DNA from: Xanthobacter dioxanivorans
Lineage (GTDB): Bacteria; Pseudomonadota; Alphaproteobacteria; Rhizobiales; Xanthobacteraceae
Reading direction: 5' to 3'
Assembly (NCBI RefSeq): GCF_016807805.1
Contig: NZ_CP063362.1
Coordinates: 3,204,501 to 3,268,500, forward strand
Length of the DNA stretch: 64,000 bases
Shown: positions 54,644 to 64,000 of the stretch, piece after piece
Layout of the letters: each line of letters opens with the position of its first letter
Numbering within the stretch: the stretch's first letter is position 1
Translations under genes and position numbers: made by a program
The notes under the pieces: generated by a model
The model's database searches: none
What the model saw: only the letters and a program-made list of their open reading frames with translations
What the model was told of the DNA's origin: nothing

Positions 54644-56455
54644 GTGCATGCCTTGACACAAGTCGACACCTCACCTGCCTCCGCAGCCCTCCCCGCCGCC
54701 GGCAAGCCGCGGCGCAGCCTGTCGCCGCTGAAGGGGCTTTGGCCCTATCTGGCGCGCTATCGCGGGCGGGTCTGCGCGGCGCTCGCCGCCATCCTGCTGG
54801 CGGCGCTGACCACGCTGGCGCTGCCGGTGGCCGTGCGCCGCATGATCGATTTCGGTTTCGCCGCCGACCATGCCGGGCTGGTCGACCGTTATTTCGCGGT
54901 GCTGGTCGGGGTGGTGGCGGTGCTCGCCCTCGCTTCCGCCGCCCGCTATTATCTGGTGACCACCCTCGGCGAGCGGGTGGTGTCGGACTTGCGCACCGCG
55001 GTCTTCGCCCGGCTGGTGACGCTGGATGGCGCCTTCTACGATACCGCGCGCTCGGGCGAGCTCACCTCGCGCCTCACCGCCGACACCACGCAGATCAAGT
55101 CCGCCGTGGGCGCCTCCGCCTCCACCGCCTTGCGCAACCTGGTGCTGTGCCTCGGCGCCATCGCCATGATGGTGGTGACGAGCCCGCGTCTGTCGGCTTT
55201 GGTGCTTATCGCCATTCCCCTCATCGTGCTGCCGCTGATGGCCTCCGGCCGCAAGGTGCGGCGCCTGTCCCGCCACGCCCAGGACACCCTCGCCGATGCC
55301 TCCGCCTATGCCGCCGAGGCGCTGAACGCCATGCGCGCGCTGCAGGCGTCGAGCGCCGAGTCGATTGCACGCGGGCGATTCGACGGGGCGGTGGAGGAGG
55401 CCTTCGGCGCGGCGCGCGATGCCACCCGGGCGCGGGCGTGGCTGACCGGCGTCGCCATCTTCCTCGTCACCGCCAGCATCGTGGCGGTGCTGTGGGCCGG
55501 CGCCCAGTCGGTGCTTGCGGGCACCATGACCTCGGGCGAGCTGAGCCAGTTCGTGCTCTACGCGGTGTTCGCCGCCGCCTCCCTCGGCAATCTTTCCGAG
55601 ACCTGGGGCGAGGTGTCCGCCGCCGCCGGCGCGGCCGAGCGCATCGGCGAGCTGCTCGCGACCGAGCCCCAGGTGCGCACCCCGGCGCAGCCGCGCGCGC
55701 TGCCGGCGCGGATCTCGGGCGCCATCCGCTTCGACGAGGTGTCCTTTTCCTATCCCACGCGCGCGGACCACGCGGCGCTGCACGGCGTGTCCTTCGCCAT
55801 CCGCCCCGGCGAGCGGGTGGCTCTGGTCGGCCCCTCCGGCGGCGGCAAGAGCACCGTGTTCCAGCTGCTGGAGCGCTTCTACGACCCGCAGGCCGGGCGC
55901 ATCCTGCTCGACGACGTGGACATCCACGCCGCCGATCCGGTGGCGGTGCGCCGCCAGCTCGCCCTGGTGCCGCAGGAGGTGTCCATCTTCGCCGACACGG
56001 TGCGCGCCAATATCCGCCTCGGCCGGCCGGACGCCAGCGACGCCGAGGTGGAGGCCGCCGGCCGTGCCGCTTTGGTGGACGAGTTCGTCGCCCGCCTGCC
56101 GCAGGGGTGGGACGCCCGCGTCGGCGAGCGGGGGGTGACCCTTTCGGGCGGCCAGCGCCAGCGCATCGTCATCGCCCGCGCCATCCTGCGCGCGGCGCCG
56201 GTCCTGCTGCTTGACGAGGCGACCAGCGCCCTCGACGCCGAGAGCGAGACCCTGGTGCAGACGGCGCTGGAGCGGTCCATGGAGGGGCGCACCACCCTCG
56301 TCATCGCCCACCGCCTCGCCACCGTGCTCTCCGCGGACCGCATCCTGGTGATGGAGGCCGGCCGCATCGTCGACGAGGGCACCCACGCGGAACTGGTGGC
56401 CAAGGGCGGCCTCTACGCCCGCCTCGCCCAGCTCCAGTTCAACGCCGGGGCGTAA
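54644..56455 (+). CDS. ABC exporter, fused permease/ATPase (MsbA/LmrA-like)
   Basis: A 603-residue half-transporter. Residues about 30-330 form six transmembrane helices (ABC_membrane), and the ATPase domain follows with Walker A LVGPSGGGKST, Q loop LVPQEVSIF, signature [11 protein letters not shown], Walker B PVLLLDEATSALD and H loop VIAHRLATV. It acts as a dimer exporting a lipid, drug or peptide. In alphaproteobacteria this neighbourhood (rpmE then ABC exporter) is common, but the substrate is not established. The start is a GTG; ATG is lacking nearby in frame. Confidence 0.92.
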   Translation: MHALTQVDTSPASAALPAAGKPRRSLSPLKGLWPYLARYRGRVCAALAAILLAALTTLALPVAVRRMIDFGFAADHAGLVDRYFAVLVGVVAVLALASAARYYLVTTLGERVVSDLRTAVFARLVTLDGAFYDTARSGELTSRLTADTTQIKSAVGASASTALRNLVLCLGAIAMMVVTSPRLSALVLIAIPLIVLPLMASGRKVRRLSRHAQDTLADASAYAAEALNAMRALQASSAESIARGRFDGAVEEAFGAARDATRARAWLTGVAIFLVTASIVAVLWAGAQSVLAGTMTSGELSQFVLYAVFAAASLGNLSETWGEVSAAAGAAERIGELLATEPQVRTPAQPRALPARISGAIRFDEVSFSYPTRADHAALHGVSFAIRPGERVALVGPSGGGKSTVFQLLERFYDPQAGRILLDDVDIHAADPVAVRRQLALVPQEVSIFADTVRANIRLGRPDASDAEVEAAGRAALVDEFVARLPQGWDARVGERGVTLSGGQRQRIVIARAILRAAPVLLLDEATSALDAESETLVQTALERSMEGRTTLVIAHRLATVLSADRILVMEAGRIVDEGTHAELVAKGGLYARLAQLQFNAGA

Positions 56456-56484
56456 GGGCCGGGCCGCCGTTTGCGGCCGTCATC

Positions 56485-56550
56485 CATGCGACGAAAGGCT
56501 GTTTACGGCCGCCACTCCATGCGACGAGAGGCTGTTTACGGCCGCCACTC
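56485..56550. repeat. 33-bp tandem duplication at the acetyltransferase 3' end
   Basis: Two 33-bp units (56485-56517 and 56518-56550) differ at one position (ACGAAAGG versus ACGAGAGG). The second includes the last codons and TAA stop of the GNAT gene; the first is an extra copy beyond the stop. Confidence 0.85.
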
Positions 56551-56985
56551 CATGCGAAAGGTGCGGCGGCCGGACATGGGGTTTTCGCCTTCCGACACGA
56601 CGGCGAGGCCCATTTTCTCGTAGAAGCGCACGGCGCGCGGATTGTCCTGGTTCACGTCGAGGGCGACGAGGGCGGGCGAGAGGCGCCGCGCCTCCGCCAT
56701 CAGCGCCTCCGCCGCGCCCTGGCCCCAGAAGCGCGGCGCCACGGCGAGCTGGTCCAGATAGCCGGTGCCGGGATGGATGACCACGAAGCCGGCCACCGTC
56801 CCCTCCGGCGCCAGCGCCACCCGCGTCAGCGCGCCACCGGCCGCCAGCTGGTCCAGATGGCCTTCGAGCCACGGGCGGCGGGCGACGAAGTCGATCTCCG
56901 GCAGGGTCCGCGCCCAGCTCTCCACCCACAGCTCCGCCATTGCGGGGCGATGGGCGGGCAGGGCAGGGGCGAGGGAAAAGGGCAT
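56536..56985 (-). CDS. GNAT family N-acetyltransferase
   Basis: A 149-residue GCN5-related acetyltransferase. The acetyl-CoA motif A is clear: GTGYLDQLAVAPRFWGQGAAEALM (an R/Q-x-x-G-x-G/A variant), followed by LVALDVNQDNPRAVRFYEKMG, the motif B region. ATG 56985 gives the normal length; an open frame to 57042 adds 19 unlikely residues. Substrate unknown. The 3' end is duplicated in tandem just past the stop. Confidence 0.88.
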   Translation of the reverse strand: MPFSLAPALPAHRPAMAELWVESWARTLPEIDFVARRPWLEGHLDQLAAGGALTRVALAPEGTVAGFVVIHPGTGYLDQLAVAPRFWGQGAAEALMAEARRLSPALVALDVNQDNPRAVRFYEKMGLAVVSEGENPMSGRRTFRMEWRP

Positions 56986-57088
56986 GGGGATCTCGCGCGG
57001 TCGCCGGGTTGCCGCGCACGAAGCGAGGGCCGGGGCGTCCACGCTGCCCCAGGCCGGGTTGCCGCCGGCTTAATGCGGCGCGAACGGC

Positions 57089-57562
57089 TCAGGCCACCAG
57101 CGACGCCACGGTGGCGCGCAGCACGGTCACGGCATCGCGCGGGTCAAGGCGCACCTGCAGGCCGCGCTGGCCGCCATTGATGAACACGAGCTCGTGGGCC
57201 ATCGCCTGCTGCTCCATGAGGGTGGGCACCGCGCGGCGCTGGCCGAACGGGCTGATGCCACCCACCTTGTAGCCGGTCATGCGCTCGGCATCCGCCGGCT
57301 TCATCATCTGCGCCGCCTTGCCGCCGAGGGCCGCGGCGAGCTTCTTCATGGACACCTCGTGGTCGGACGGCACGATCACGCAGGCCGGCTTGCCGTCCAC
57401 CAGCGCCATCAGCGACTTGAGCACGCGCTCGGGCGCCTCGCCCAGGGCCTCCGCCGCCTGTAGGCCGATGCGCTCGGCATCGGGATCATAGTCGTAGCTG
57501 TGGACCGTGAAGGCGATGCCGGCCTGCTCCAGCATCATCGTCGCGCGGGTCGTCCTGGACAT
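57089..57562 (-). CDS. ybaK: Cys-tRNA(Pro)/Cys-tRNA(Cys) deacylase YbaK/EbsC
   Basis: A 157-residue trans-editing enzyme that removes cysteine from mischarged tRNA-Pro. Family landmarks: LEQAGIAFTVHSYDYDP, LKSLMALVDGKPACVIVPSD, the catalytic Lys region MTGYKVGGISPFGQRRAVP and ELVFINGGQRGLQVRLDP. Cytoplasmic, monocistronic as seen. The start ATG is unambiguous. Confidence 0.93.
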   Translation of the reverse strand: MSRTTRATMMLEQAGIAFTVHSYDYDPDAERIGLQAAEALGEAPERVLKSLMALVDGKPACVIVPSDHEVSMKKLAAALGGKAAQMMKPADAERMTGYKVGGISPFGQRRAVPTLMEQQAMAHELVFINGGQRGLQVRLDPRDAVTVLRATVASLVA

Positions 57563-57672
57563 TGCACGCTCCCCCGGCGGGCCTGCGCCACCCGCGACCC
57601 GTCCATTCGAGGGCGAAGGCTTACGGCGGACCGATGCTGCAGGAAAGGGCCCCGCCGCGCGCCGCGCGCGGG

Positions 57673-58602
57673 TCAGATGTTCGCGCGGGGGTCGGTGCGG
57701 GCGAGGCGGGAGAGGAGATAGTCCACTTCTGCCCGCGCGGCGGCACCGAGCACGCCGCCGGGCTTACGCTGGGCATCGGAGCCGATGAAGCCACGGCGCA
57801 TCAGGACGTATTTGCGCACGGCAAGTCCCACGCCCTGCTGCTGCTCGTAGCGCAGGAGCGGCAGGTGGGCGTCGAACAGATCGTGCGCGGCGTCGCGCTG
57901 CCCGGCCTTCTGCAGGCGCACCACGTCCGCCAGCATCTCGGGGAAGGCGTAGCCGGTCATGGCGCCGTCCGCGCCGCGTTCCATCTCGAAGTCGAGGAAC
58001 AGGCCGCCATTGCCGGTGAGGATGGAGATGGGCCGCATGGACCCGTCCTTCTGGAAGCCGCGCAGGGTGGAGATCTTCTCCAGGCCCGGCCAGTCCTCGT
58101 GCTTGAGCATCACGCAAGAGGGATGGTCCTGGACGATCTGGCGGATTACCTTCGGCGTCATCTGCACCGTGAGGGTGAGGGGATAGTCCTGGATCACGAA
58201 CGGGATGTCGTCGCCGATGGCCTCGATGGCCTGCCGGTAATAGGTGAGGATCTGGTCGTCGGTGCGCAGGCTCGGCACCGGCGCGATCATCACCCCGGCG
58301 GCGCCCTTGTCCATCACTGCACGCGACAGCGAGCGCATGGCGGCGAAGCCCGGCGCCGAGACGCCGACGATGACCGGAAGGCCGGCCATGCCGGTGACGA
58401 AGCGCGCCGCGATGTCGAGGGATTCCTCCGGCTCCAGCTTCGGCGCCTCGCCCATGATGCCGAGCACGGTCACGCCGGTGGCGCCGGCCGCCAGGTAGCG
58501 CTCCATCAGCGTGGCCACGGAGGCGTCGTCGATGCGCCCGTCGGGCAAAAACGGCGTCGGGGCGATGGGGAACAGGCCGCTTGCAGTGACGTCGAGAGCC
58601 AT
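57673..58602 (-). CDS. Dihydrodipicolinate synthase/N-acetylneuraminate lyase family protein
   Basis: A 309-residue class I aldolase or dehydratase of the DapA superfamily. Catalytic residues: Tyr in FVIQDYPLTLT and Schiff-base Lys in CVMLKHEDWPGLEK. The TT pair of true DapA is replaced by GIMGEAPKLEPEE. Context (ABC sugar-type importer, oxidoreductases, GntR regulator) points to breakdown of a sugar acid rather than lysine synthesis, for example a keto-deoxy acid aldolase or dehydratase. It is the last gene of the catabolic cluster, separated from the SDR gene by 113 bases of palindromic repeat. Confidence 0.88.
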   Translation of the reverse strand: MALDVTASGLFPIAPTPFLPDGRIDDASVATLMERYLAAGATGVTVLGIMGEAPKLEPEESLDIAARFVTGMAGLPVIVGVSAPGFAAMRSLSRAVMDKGAAGVMIAPVPSLRTDDQILTYYRQAIEAIGDDIPFVIQDYPLTLTVQMTPKVIRQIVQDHPSCVMLKHEDWPGLEKISTLRGFQKDGSMRPISILTGNGGLFLDFEMERGADGAMTGYAFPEMLADVVRLQKAGQRDAAHDLFDAHLPLLRYEQQQGVGLAVRKYVLMRRGFIGSDAQRKPGGVLGAAARAEVDYLLSRLARTDPRANI

Positions 58603-58618
58603 GGGGAGATCCTTGGAA

Positions 58619-58718
58619 GCGTTTTCGGGCGAAGTGGGGACCGGTTCGCGACCGGAAAACGCGTTGAAACAATGAGCTAGAGCTGGTCCGGTGAACGGAG
58701 TTCGCCGGACGTGCTCTA
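58619..58718. repeat. Palindromic intergenic repeats (GCGTTTTC family)
   Basis: First palindrome GCGTTTTC (58619-58626) / GAAAACGC (58655-58662), with the same ACCGG-TTCGCG core as the 2449 copy. Second GTCCGGTGAAC (58686-58696) / GTTCGCCGGAC (58700-58710). On the minus strand the element begins TAGAGC, and its TAG (58718-58716) is the stop codon of the SDR gene. Confidence 0.75.
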
Positions 58719-59507
58719 GATGCTGGCGATCAGCCCGCCGTCCACGCGGATGACGGAGCCGGTAAGGTAGGAGGCGCGGGCGCTGGCGAGGAAGGCGACC
58801 ACGTCGGCATATTCCTGCGGCTCGCCATACCGGCCGACCGGGATCGAGCCGGTGCTCTCGGTGGAGACCTCTTCCACCGTGCGCCCTTCGCGCTTCGCCT
58901 TCTGCTCGTCCAGGAACTTGATGCGGTCGGTGGCGATGCGGCCGGGCAGGACGATGTTGGCGGTGATGCCGTCACGCGCCACCTCGCGCGCCAGGGTCTT
59001 GGACCAGCCCACCAGCGACAGACGCAACGCGTTGGAAATGCCGAGATTGGGGATCGGTGCCACCACGCCGGAGGAGGTGGAGGTGACGATGCGGCCCCAC
59101 TTGCGCGCCCGCATGCCCGGCAAGGCGCGGTCGGTGATGGCGATCACCGAGAGCACCATCTGCTGGAAGCTCCTGGCCCACAGCTCCGGCGACTGGCCGC
59201 CGGCCGGCGTGGGGGGCGGGCCACCGGTGTTGTTCACCAGAACGTCCACCGGGCCCAGCGCCGCCTCGATGGCGGCGAAGCGGGCCTCCACCACGGACAG
59301 GTCCGCCAGGTCCCAAGGCAGGGCAAGGGCGGTGCCACCGGCCGCGGCGATGGCGGCGGCGGTGTGCTCCACCGCCGCCGGGTCGATGTCGCCGAGGGCG
59401 ACGCGCATGCCTTCCCGCGCCAGGGTGGTGGCTATGGCCGTGCCGAGACCGCCGCCCGCGCCGAGCACGAGGGCGACCTTTCCGTTCAATCCGAGGTCCA
59501 TGGACAT
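58716..59507 (-). CDS. Short-chain dehydrogenase/reductase, atypical active site
   Basis: A 263-residue SDR. The nucleotide motif is LVLGAGGGLGTAIA and VNNTGGPPPTP replaces the usual NNAG. The expected catalytic YxxxK is not present: the aligned segment reads PNLGISNALRLSLVGWSKTLA, giving Ser and Arg at those positions. Related SDRs with SNALR in place of YSAAK exist in bacteria. It would act on a sugar acid or hydroxy-acid in the catabolic cluster. The ATG at 59507 (MSMDLG) follows a GAAGGA. Thirty-eight bases separate it from the GntR gene. Confidence 0.88.
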   Translation of the reverse strand: MSMDLGLNGKVALVLGAGGGLGTAIATTLAREGMRVALGDIDPAAVEHTAAAIAAAGGTALALPWDLADLSVVEARFAAIEAALGPVDVLVNNTGGPPPTPAGGQSPELWARSFQQMVLSVIAITDRALPGMRARKWGRIVTSTSSGVVAPIPNLGISNALRLSLVGWSKTLAREVARDGITANIVLPGRIATDRIKFLDEQKAKREGRTVEEVSTESTGSIPVGRYGEPQEYADVVAFLASARASYLTGSVIRVDGGLIASI

Positions 59508-59545
59508 TCCTTCACGATGACGGGCATGCGTTGCACGGCCCGGAG

Positions 59546-60241
59546 TCAGTCGGCAAGGCCGAGGTGGCCCTTGGGCGCGCCGGTGGCGGAGCGCTCGATA
59601 TAGTCGGCCTTGCTGTATTGCATGTGATCGACGCAGAGCTGGGCGAGGGCCCAGCTGTCCGTGCCCTGCAGCAGCTCGATCATCACGTCGTGCTGGCGGC
59701 GGGACAGAAGCAGGCCGTCGCGGTCGGCGAGGTTCTTGGCGCGCATGGGCAGGGTCAGTCCCATATAATCCTGGAGCGAGCGCACCAGATAAGGGTTCCC
59801 GCAGCCGGAGAACAGGGTGATGTGGAACGCATCGTTGGTCTCGTGGATGCCGCGCAGGTCGCCGGCCTCCGCATGCCGGCAATAGTCCGCCTGGATCTCC
59901 TTGAGCCTGTGGATGAGCTCCGGCGCCGCGGGCAGCGGGATTTTCAGCGCGGCCTGCCGGGTCAGCATCTCGCGCACCTCGTAGATCTGCCGCACCTCGT
60001 CCGCCGAATAGGAGCAGACGGTGGCACCCACGTTCTTCTCGCGGCGCACGACGCCGGTGCGCTCCAACTGCACCAGCGCCTGCCGGATATAATGGCGGGA
60101 GGCGCCGTAGCGGGCCATGAGGGTGTCCTCCACCAGGCGCGAGCCCGGCGCGAGGCGGCCGAAGATGATGTCCTCCTCCAGCCGGCGCAGGATCTCGGCC
60201 TGCTCGTCGGCGCGGGTGGCGGAAAACGGCAGCTCGCTCAT
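59546..60241 (-). CDS. GntR-family transcriptional regulator (FCD/FadR subgroup)
   Basis: A 231-residue regulator. The N-terminal winged helix-turn-helix is clear: LEEDIIFGRLAPGSRLVED, LMARYGASRHYIRQALVQLERTG. The C-terminal FCD ligand domain follows, with metal-binding Asp/His in HETNDAFHITLFSGCGNPYL. It probably represses this catabolic cluster in the absence of the substrate. Its ATG overlaps the stop of the oxidoreductase gene as ATGA, so it sits inside the operon it is likely to control. Confidence 0.92.
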   Translation of the reverse strand: MSELPFSATRADEQAEILRRLEEDIIFGRLAPGSRLVEDTLMARYGASRHYIRQALVQLERTGVVRREKNVGATVCSYSADEVRQIYEVREMLTRQAALKIPLPAAPELIHRLKEIQADYCRHAEAGDLRGIHETNDAFHITLFSGCGNPYLVRSLQDYMGLTLPMRAKNLADRDGLLLSRRQHDVMIELLQGTDSWALAQLCVDHMQYSKADYIERSATGAPKGHLGLAD

Positions 60242-61256
60242 GCGGCGTCCCTGCGGGCGGTCTCGAAGCCGGAGATGCGGTAGCAGTCCTCCACCAGCCG
60301 CAGGGTCTCCAGATTGTCCTCGGGCGCGGTCTCGAACGGCGCGCCGGTGCGCAGGCCATCGACGAAATGGGCGATGGTGGCGGCGTAGGAGCCGAGATAG
60401 GTCGCGTCCGGGTCAAAGGCGAGGCGCTCGTCCCGGCGGCCGGACAGGGACAGGTCCACGCCGTCGAGGCGGACCGCGCCCGCATCGCCCAGCACCACCA
60501 GCCGGTCCACCTGCTGGGCCGGCGCGCCATGGGCGGCGAAGCTGGCGAACACCGCGACGCCGGCGCCGTCCGCCGTGCGCAGATGGATCACCGCCCCGTC
60601 CTCGCCGCGCATGTCGGGGCAGGTCCGGCTCAGGGCCGCGGCCTCGACCTTCAGCGGGCCGAGCAGCATGCGCAGCGTGTCGAGGTGATGGATCAGCACC
60701 TCCGCCACCAGCATCCGCGCCTCGGTGCGCATGAAGGGCTGGCGCTCCAGCGCCCAGAGATGGCCGTCGGCATCCGGCACCGTGCCCGAGGTGACGAGGG
60801 TGAGCGCGGCCGCCTTCACCTGCCCGATGGCGCCGGAGCGGATCCAGTCCGCCGCCTGCCGGTAATAGGCGCGGAACCGCCAGTTCTCGTGCACCATCAG
60901 GCGCACCCGGCCGCCGATGTCGGCCACCAGCCGCTCGGCCTCCGCAAGGGTGGGCGCCAGCGGCTTCTGGCACAGGATGGGCAGGCCGTGGTCCGCCGCG
61001 AGCCGCGCCAGATCCGCATGGACGGCGCGGGGTGCGGCGATGTCCACGGCATCGATGCCACCCGCCGCCAGCATCGCCTGCGCGCTGGTGAACACCGCGG
61101 GGATGGCGAACGCCGCCGCCCGTTCCGCCGCGTGCTCAGGCGAGGGATCGGCGATGGCCACCACACGCGCCGCGTCGCCCTGCGCCCGCCAGCCCTTCAG
61201 GTGGTGCTGGGTGACCCAGCCGGCGCCAATGAGGCCGACCCGCAACGGCTCCGACA

Positions 61257-61257
<1 letters not shown>
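60238..61257 (-). CDS. Gfo/Idh/MocA family oxidoreductase
   Basis: A 339-residue NAD(P)-dependent sugar dehydrogenase-like protein. N-terminal Rossmann motif VGLIGAGWVTQHHLKGW; CQKPLAPTLAEAERLV holds the conserved Lys of the EKP motif (here QKP). The C-terminal domain carries HENWRFRAYYRQAADWI. It would oxidise a sugar or cyclitol taken up by the adjacent ABC system. Its ATG overlaps the ATPase gene stop by one base (TGATG). Confidence 0.92.
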
Positions 61258-62414
<1,157 letters not shown>

Positions 62415-62421
62415 GGCTGCC

Positions 62422-63279
62422 TCACTTGATGGCGCCCGCGGTCATGCCGCGGATGAGTTTCTCGGAGAAGAAGACGTAGGCGATGATGACCGGGATGACC
62501 GAGATCATCACCCCGGTGGCGATCATGCCGATGTCCTGGAAATGATCGCCCATGAAGGCACGGATGCCGATGGGCAGGGTGCGCTTGTCGGGATCGGTGA
62601 TGAGCACCACGGCGAACAGGAACTCGTTCCACAGCTGGATGAAGTTCAGGATCAGCGTGGTGGCGATGGCCGGCATGCCCACCGGCAGGACGATGCGCCA
62701 GAAGATCTCCAGGTCGCCGTAGCCGTCGATCTTGGCCGCGTCGAACAGGTCCTGCGGGATGCGGGCGAAGAAGCCTTCCAGCAGATAGACGGTGAGTGGC
62801 AGCTGGAGCGAGATGTAGACCAGGGAGAGGCCAAGAAGGCTGTTGTACAGATTGTAGTCTACCAGGATCTGGTACAACGAGATCAAGGTGATCTGCGGCG
62901 GGAAGATGATGGACGAGAACAAGATGCCGTAGATCAGCCGGTTGCCGCGGAAGCGGTAGCGCGCCAAAGCGTGGGCCGCGCCCGCGCCGATGAGCGTGAC
63001 CACCGCCACCGCGCCCACCACCACGAGGGTGGAGTTCCAGAAATAGGTTGCGAAGTCGGAATCCACCCAGGCGCTGCGGAACTGCTCCCAGTGGAAGGGC
63101 TTGGGCCAGGCATAGTGATCGGCGCTGATCTCCGCCGTGGTGCGCACCGACATGGTGGCGAGCCACAAAAACGGGCCGAGCGTGTAGACGGTGTAGACGC
63201 CCAGAACCAGGGCGAGCATGCCCCGGCCGAACAGGCGCGGCAGGGGCGCGGGGCCTTCGCGGGCGGCGATGGTGGCCAT
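62422..63279 (-). CDS. ABC sugar-type transporter permease, MalG type
   Basis: A 285-residue inner-membrane permease with about six transmembrane segments. The EAA loop that contacts the ATPase reads [30 protein letters not shown]. The N-terminal helix [20 protein letters not shown] and periplasmic segment resemble MalG/UgpE. It stops seven bases before the ATPase gene and starts one base after the preceding permease stop. Confidence 0.93.
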   Translation of the reverse strand: MATIAAREGPAPLPRLFGRGMLALVLGVYTVYTLGPFLWLATMSVRTTAEISADHYAWPKPFHWEQFRSAWVDSDFATYFWNSTLVVVGAVAVVTLIGAGAAHALARYRFRGNRLIYGILFSSIIFPPQITLISLYQILVDYNLYNSLLGLSLVYISLQLPLTVYLLEGFFARIPQDLFDAAKIDGYGDLEIFWRIVLPVGMPAIATTLILNFIQLWNEFLFAVVLITDPDKRTLPIGIRAFMGDHFQDIGMIATGVMISVIPVIIAYVFFSEKLIRGMTAGAIK

Positions 63280-63280
63280 C

Positions 63281-64000
63281 TCAATACTCCAGCCGCTCGC
63301 GCGAGCCGAGCACGCGGTTGAGGATGATGACGGAGGCGCAGACCACCAGGAACCAGACCGTGGCGATGGCCGAGGGATAGCCGAGGTCGAAGGTGTTCCA
63401 GTTGAAGGCGCGCTTGTAGACGTAGGTGGAGACCGTCTCGGTGGCCCAGAGCGGCCCGCCCTGCGTCATGATCCAGACCAGGTCGAAGATCTTCATCTTG
63501 CCGATGAAGGCAAGGATGTAGAGGCTGAGCAACGTCGGTCGCAGCATGGGGATGATGATGAAGCGCAACTTGGCTCCCCAGCCGCAATTGTCGAGGTCGG
63601 CCGCCTCCAAGACTTCCTTTGGCAGCGAGTGGATCGCCGCGAGGCACACCACCATGTTGAACCCCGCCCATTTCCAGGCATGGGTGACGATGAGCGAGGC
63701 CAGCGCGAGCTTGGGGTCGCCGAGCCAGGAGGAGGCGAGGGCGTCGAGGCCGACGGTGCGCAGCAGCACGTTCAGCACGCCCCAATCGTAATTGTAGATC
63801 CACATCCACAGGATCGCGACGACCACGTAGGAGAGCAGCACCGGGGTGAACCACGCCACCCGCAGGAAGCGGGCGAACGGCACGCCGGCATAGAGCGCCA
63901 GCGCCAGCAGAAGGCCGGTGGCCACGTCGAGCACGGGGGCCACGAACGACCAGATGAAGGTGTTGCGCACCGCGATCCAGAAGGTCTCGTCGCCCATCAG
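63281..64000 (-). CDS. ABC sugar-type transporter permease, MalF/UgpA type (5' end outside window)
   Basis: At least 240 residues of a second permease, partner of the MalG-type protein. The EAA loop is LPKEVLEAADLDNCGWGAKLRFIIIPMLRPTLLS. The frame remains open through the right end of the window, and a usual protein of this type is about 290-310 residues, so the first 50 or more residues lie beyond. The internal Met in GDETFWIAVRNTF is not the start. The binding protein gene is expected farther upstream. Confidence 0.92.
   Translation of the reverse strand: MMGDETFWIAVRNTFIWSFVAPVLDVATGLLLALALYAGVPFARFLRVAWFTPVLLSYVVVAILWMWIYNYDWGVLNVLLRTVGLDALASSWLGDPKLALASLIVTHAWKWAGFNMVVCLAAIHSLPKEVLEAADLDNCGWGAKLRFIIIPMLRPTLLSLYILAFIGKMKIFDLVWIMTQGGPLWATETVSTYVYKRAFNWNTFDLGYPSAIATVWFLVVCASVIILNRVLGSRERLEY

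Overview
The window is GC-rich DNA (third codon positions almost all G or C) from an alphaproteobacterium of the order Hyphomicrobiales, most likely Xanthobacteraceae or a relative. This rests on the gene families present (DUF2093, DUF1192, DUF4170, paired DUF1214/DUF1254, a DUF374 acyltransferase beside waaA-lpxK), a CtrA-type box with GANTC sites, and the style of the intergenic palindromes. It reads as chromosomal sequence. I see no transposase, phage gene, rRNA or CRISPR array, and one tRNA.

Layout. 1-2.5 kb: frameshifted end of a LysR regulator, a candidate small RNA, a peptidoglycan-binding protein and a VanX-type dipeptidase. 2.7-17.5 kb: a selenium/formate island. The minus-strand operon is fdoG (with an in-frame UGA read as Sec200), fdoH, fdoI, fdhE, selA, a Sel1-repeat protein, selB, tRNA-Sec and two unknown genes. 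Divergently on the plus strand are a TlpA-like thioredoxin, a transglutaminase-like protein and selD. The window therefore holds one selenoprotein and everything needed to make it. The tRNA-Sec gene lies inside the selB reading frame. 17.6-31.2 kb: a small secreted protein, a kinase/phosphotransferase fusion, an alcohol dehydrogenase, an RND efflux pair, a patatin, GntP and GltS transporters and a DUF1214/DUF1254 pair.

31.3-40.7 kb: housekeeping genes, namely a thioesterase with purD, xseA, the lipid A/envelope run cysQ-DUF4170-DUF374-waaA-lpxK, and ubiA. 40.9-44.9 kb: the branched-chain amino acid genes ilvI, ilvH and ilvC behind a promoter, an 18-codon leader peptide rich in Ile/Val/Leu codons and an attenuator. 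45-57.6 kb: flavodoxin with a DUF2023 partner, transaldolase-like protein, ppx/gppA-rlmE, an MFS exporter, a quinone oxidoreductase, a CtrA-box-linked small RNA candidate, rpmE, an ABC exporter and tRNA-editing ybaK. 57.7-64 kb: a catabolic cluster (ABC sugar-type importer, Gfo/Idh oxidoreductase, GntR regulator, SDR, DapA-like aldolase) that runs off the right edge.

Two cautions. Four genes (LysR, transglutaminase, waaA, MFS) are each broken by loss of one base in a run of Gs, and ubiA probably has the same at its 5' end. The uniform pattern looks more like homopolymer errors in the assembly than real pseudogenes. Family assignments were made by reading motifs, not by database search.
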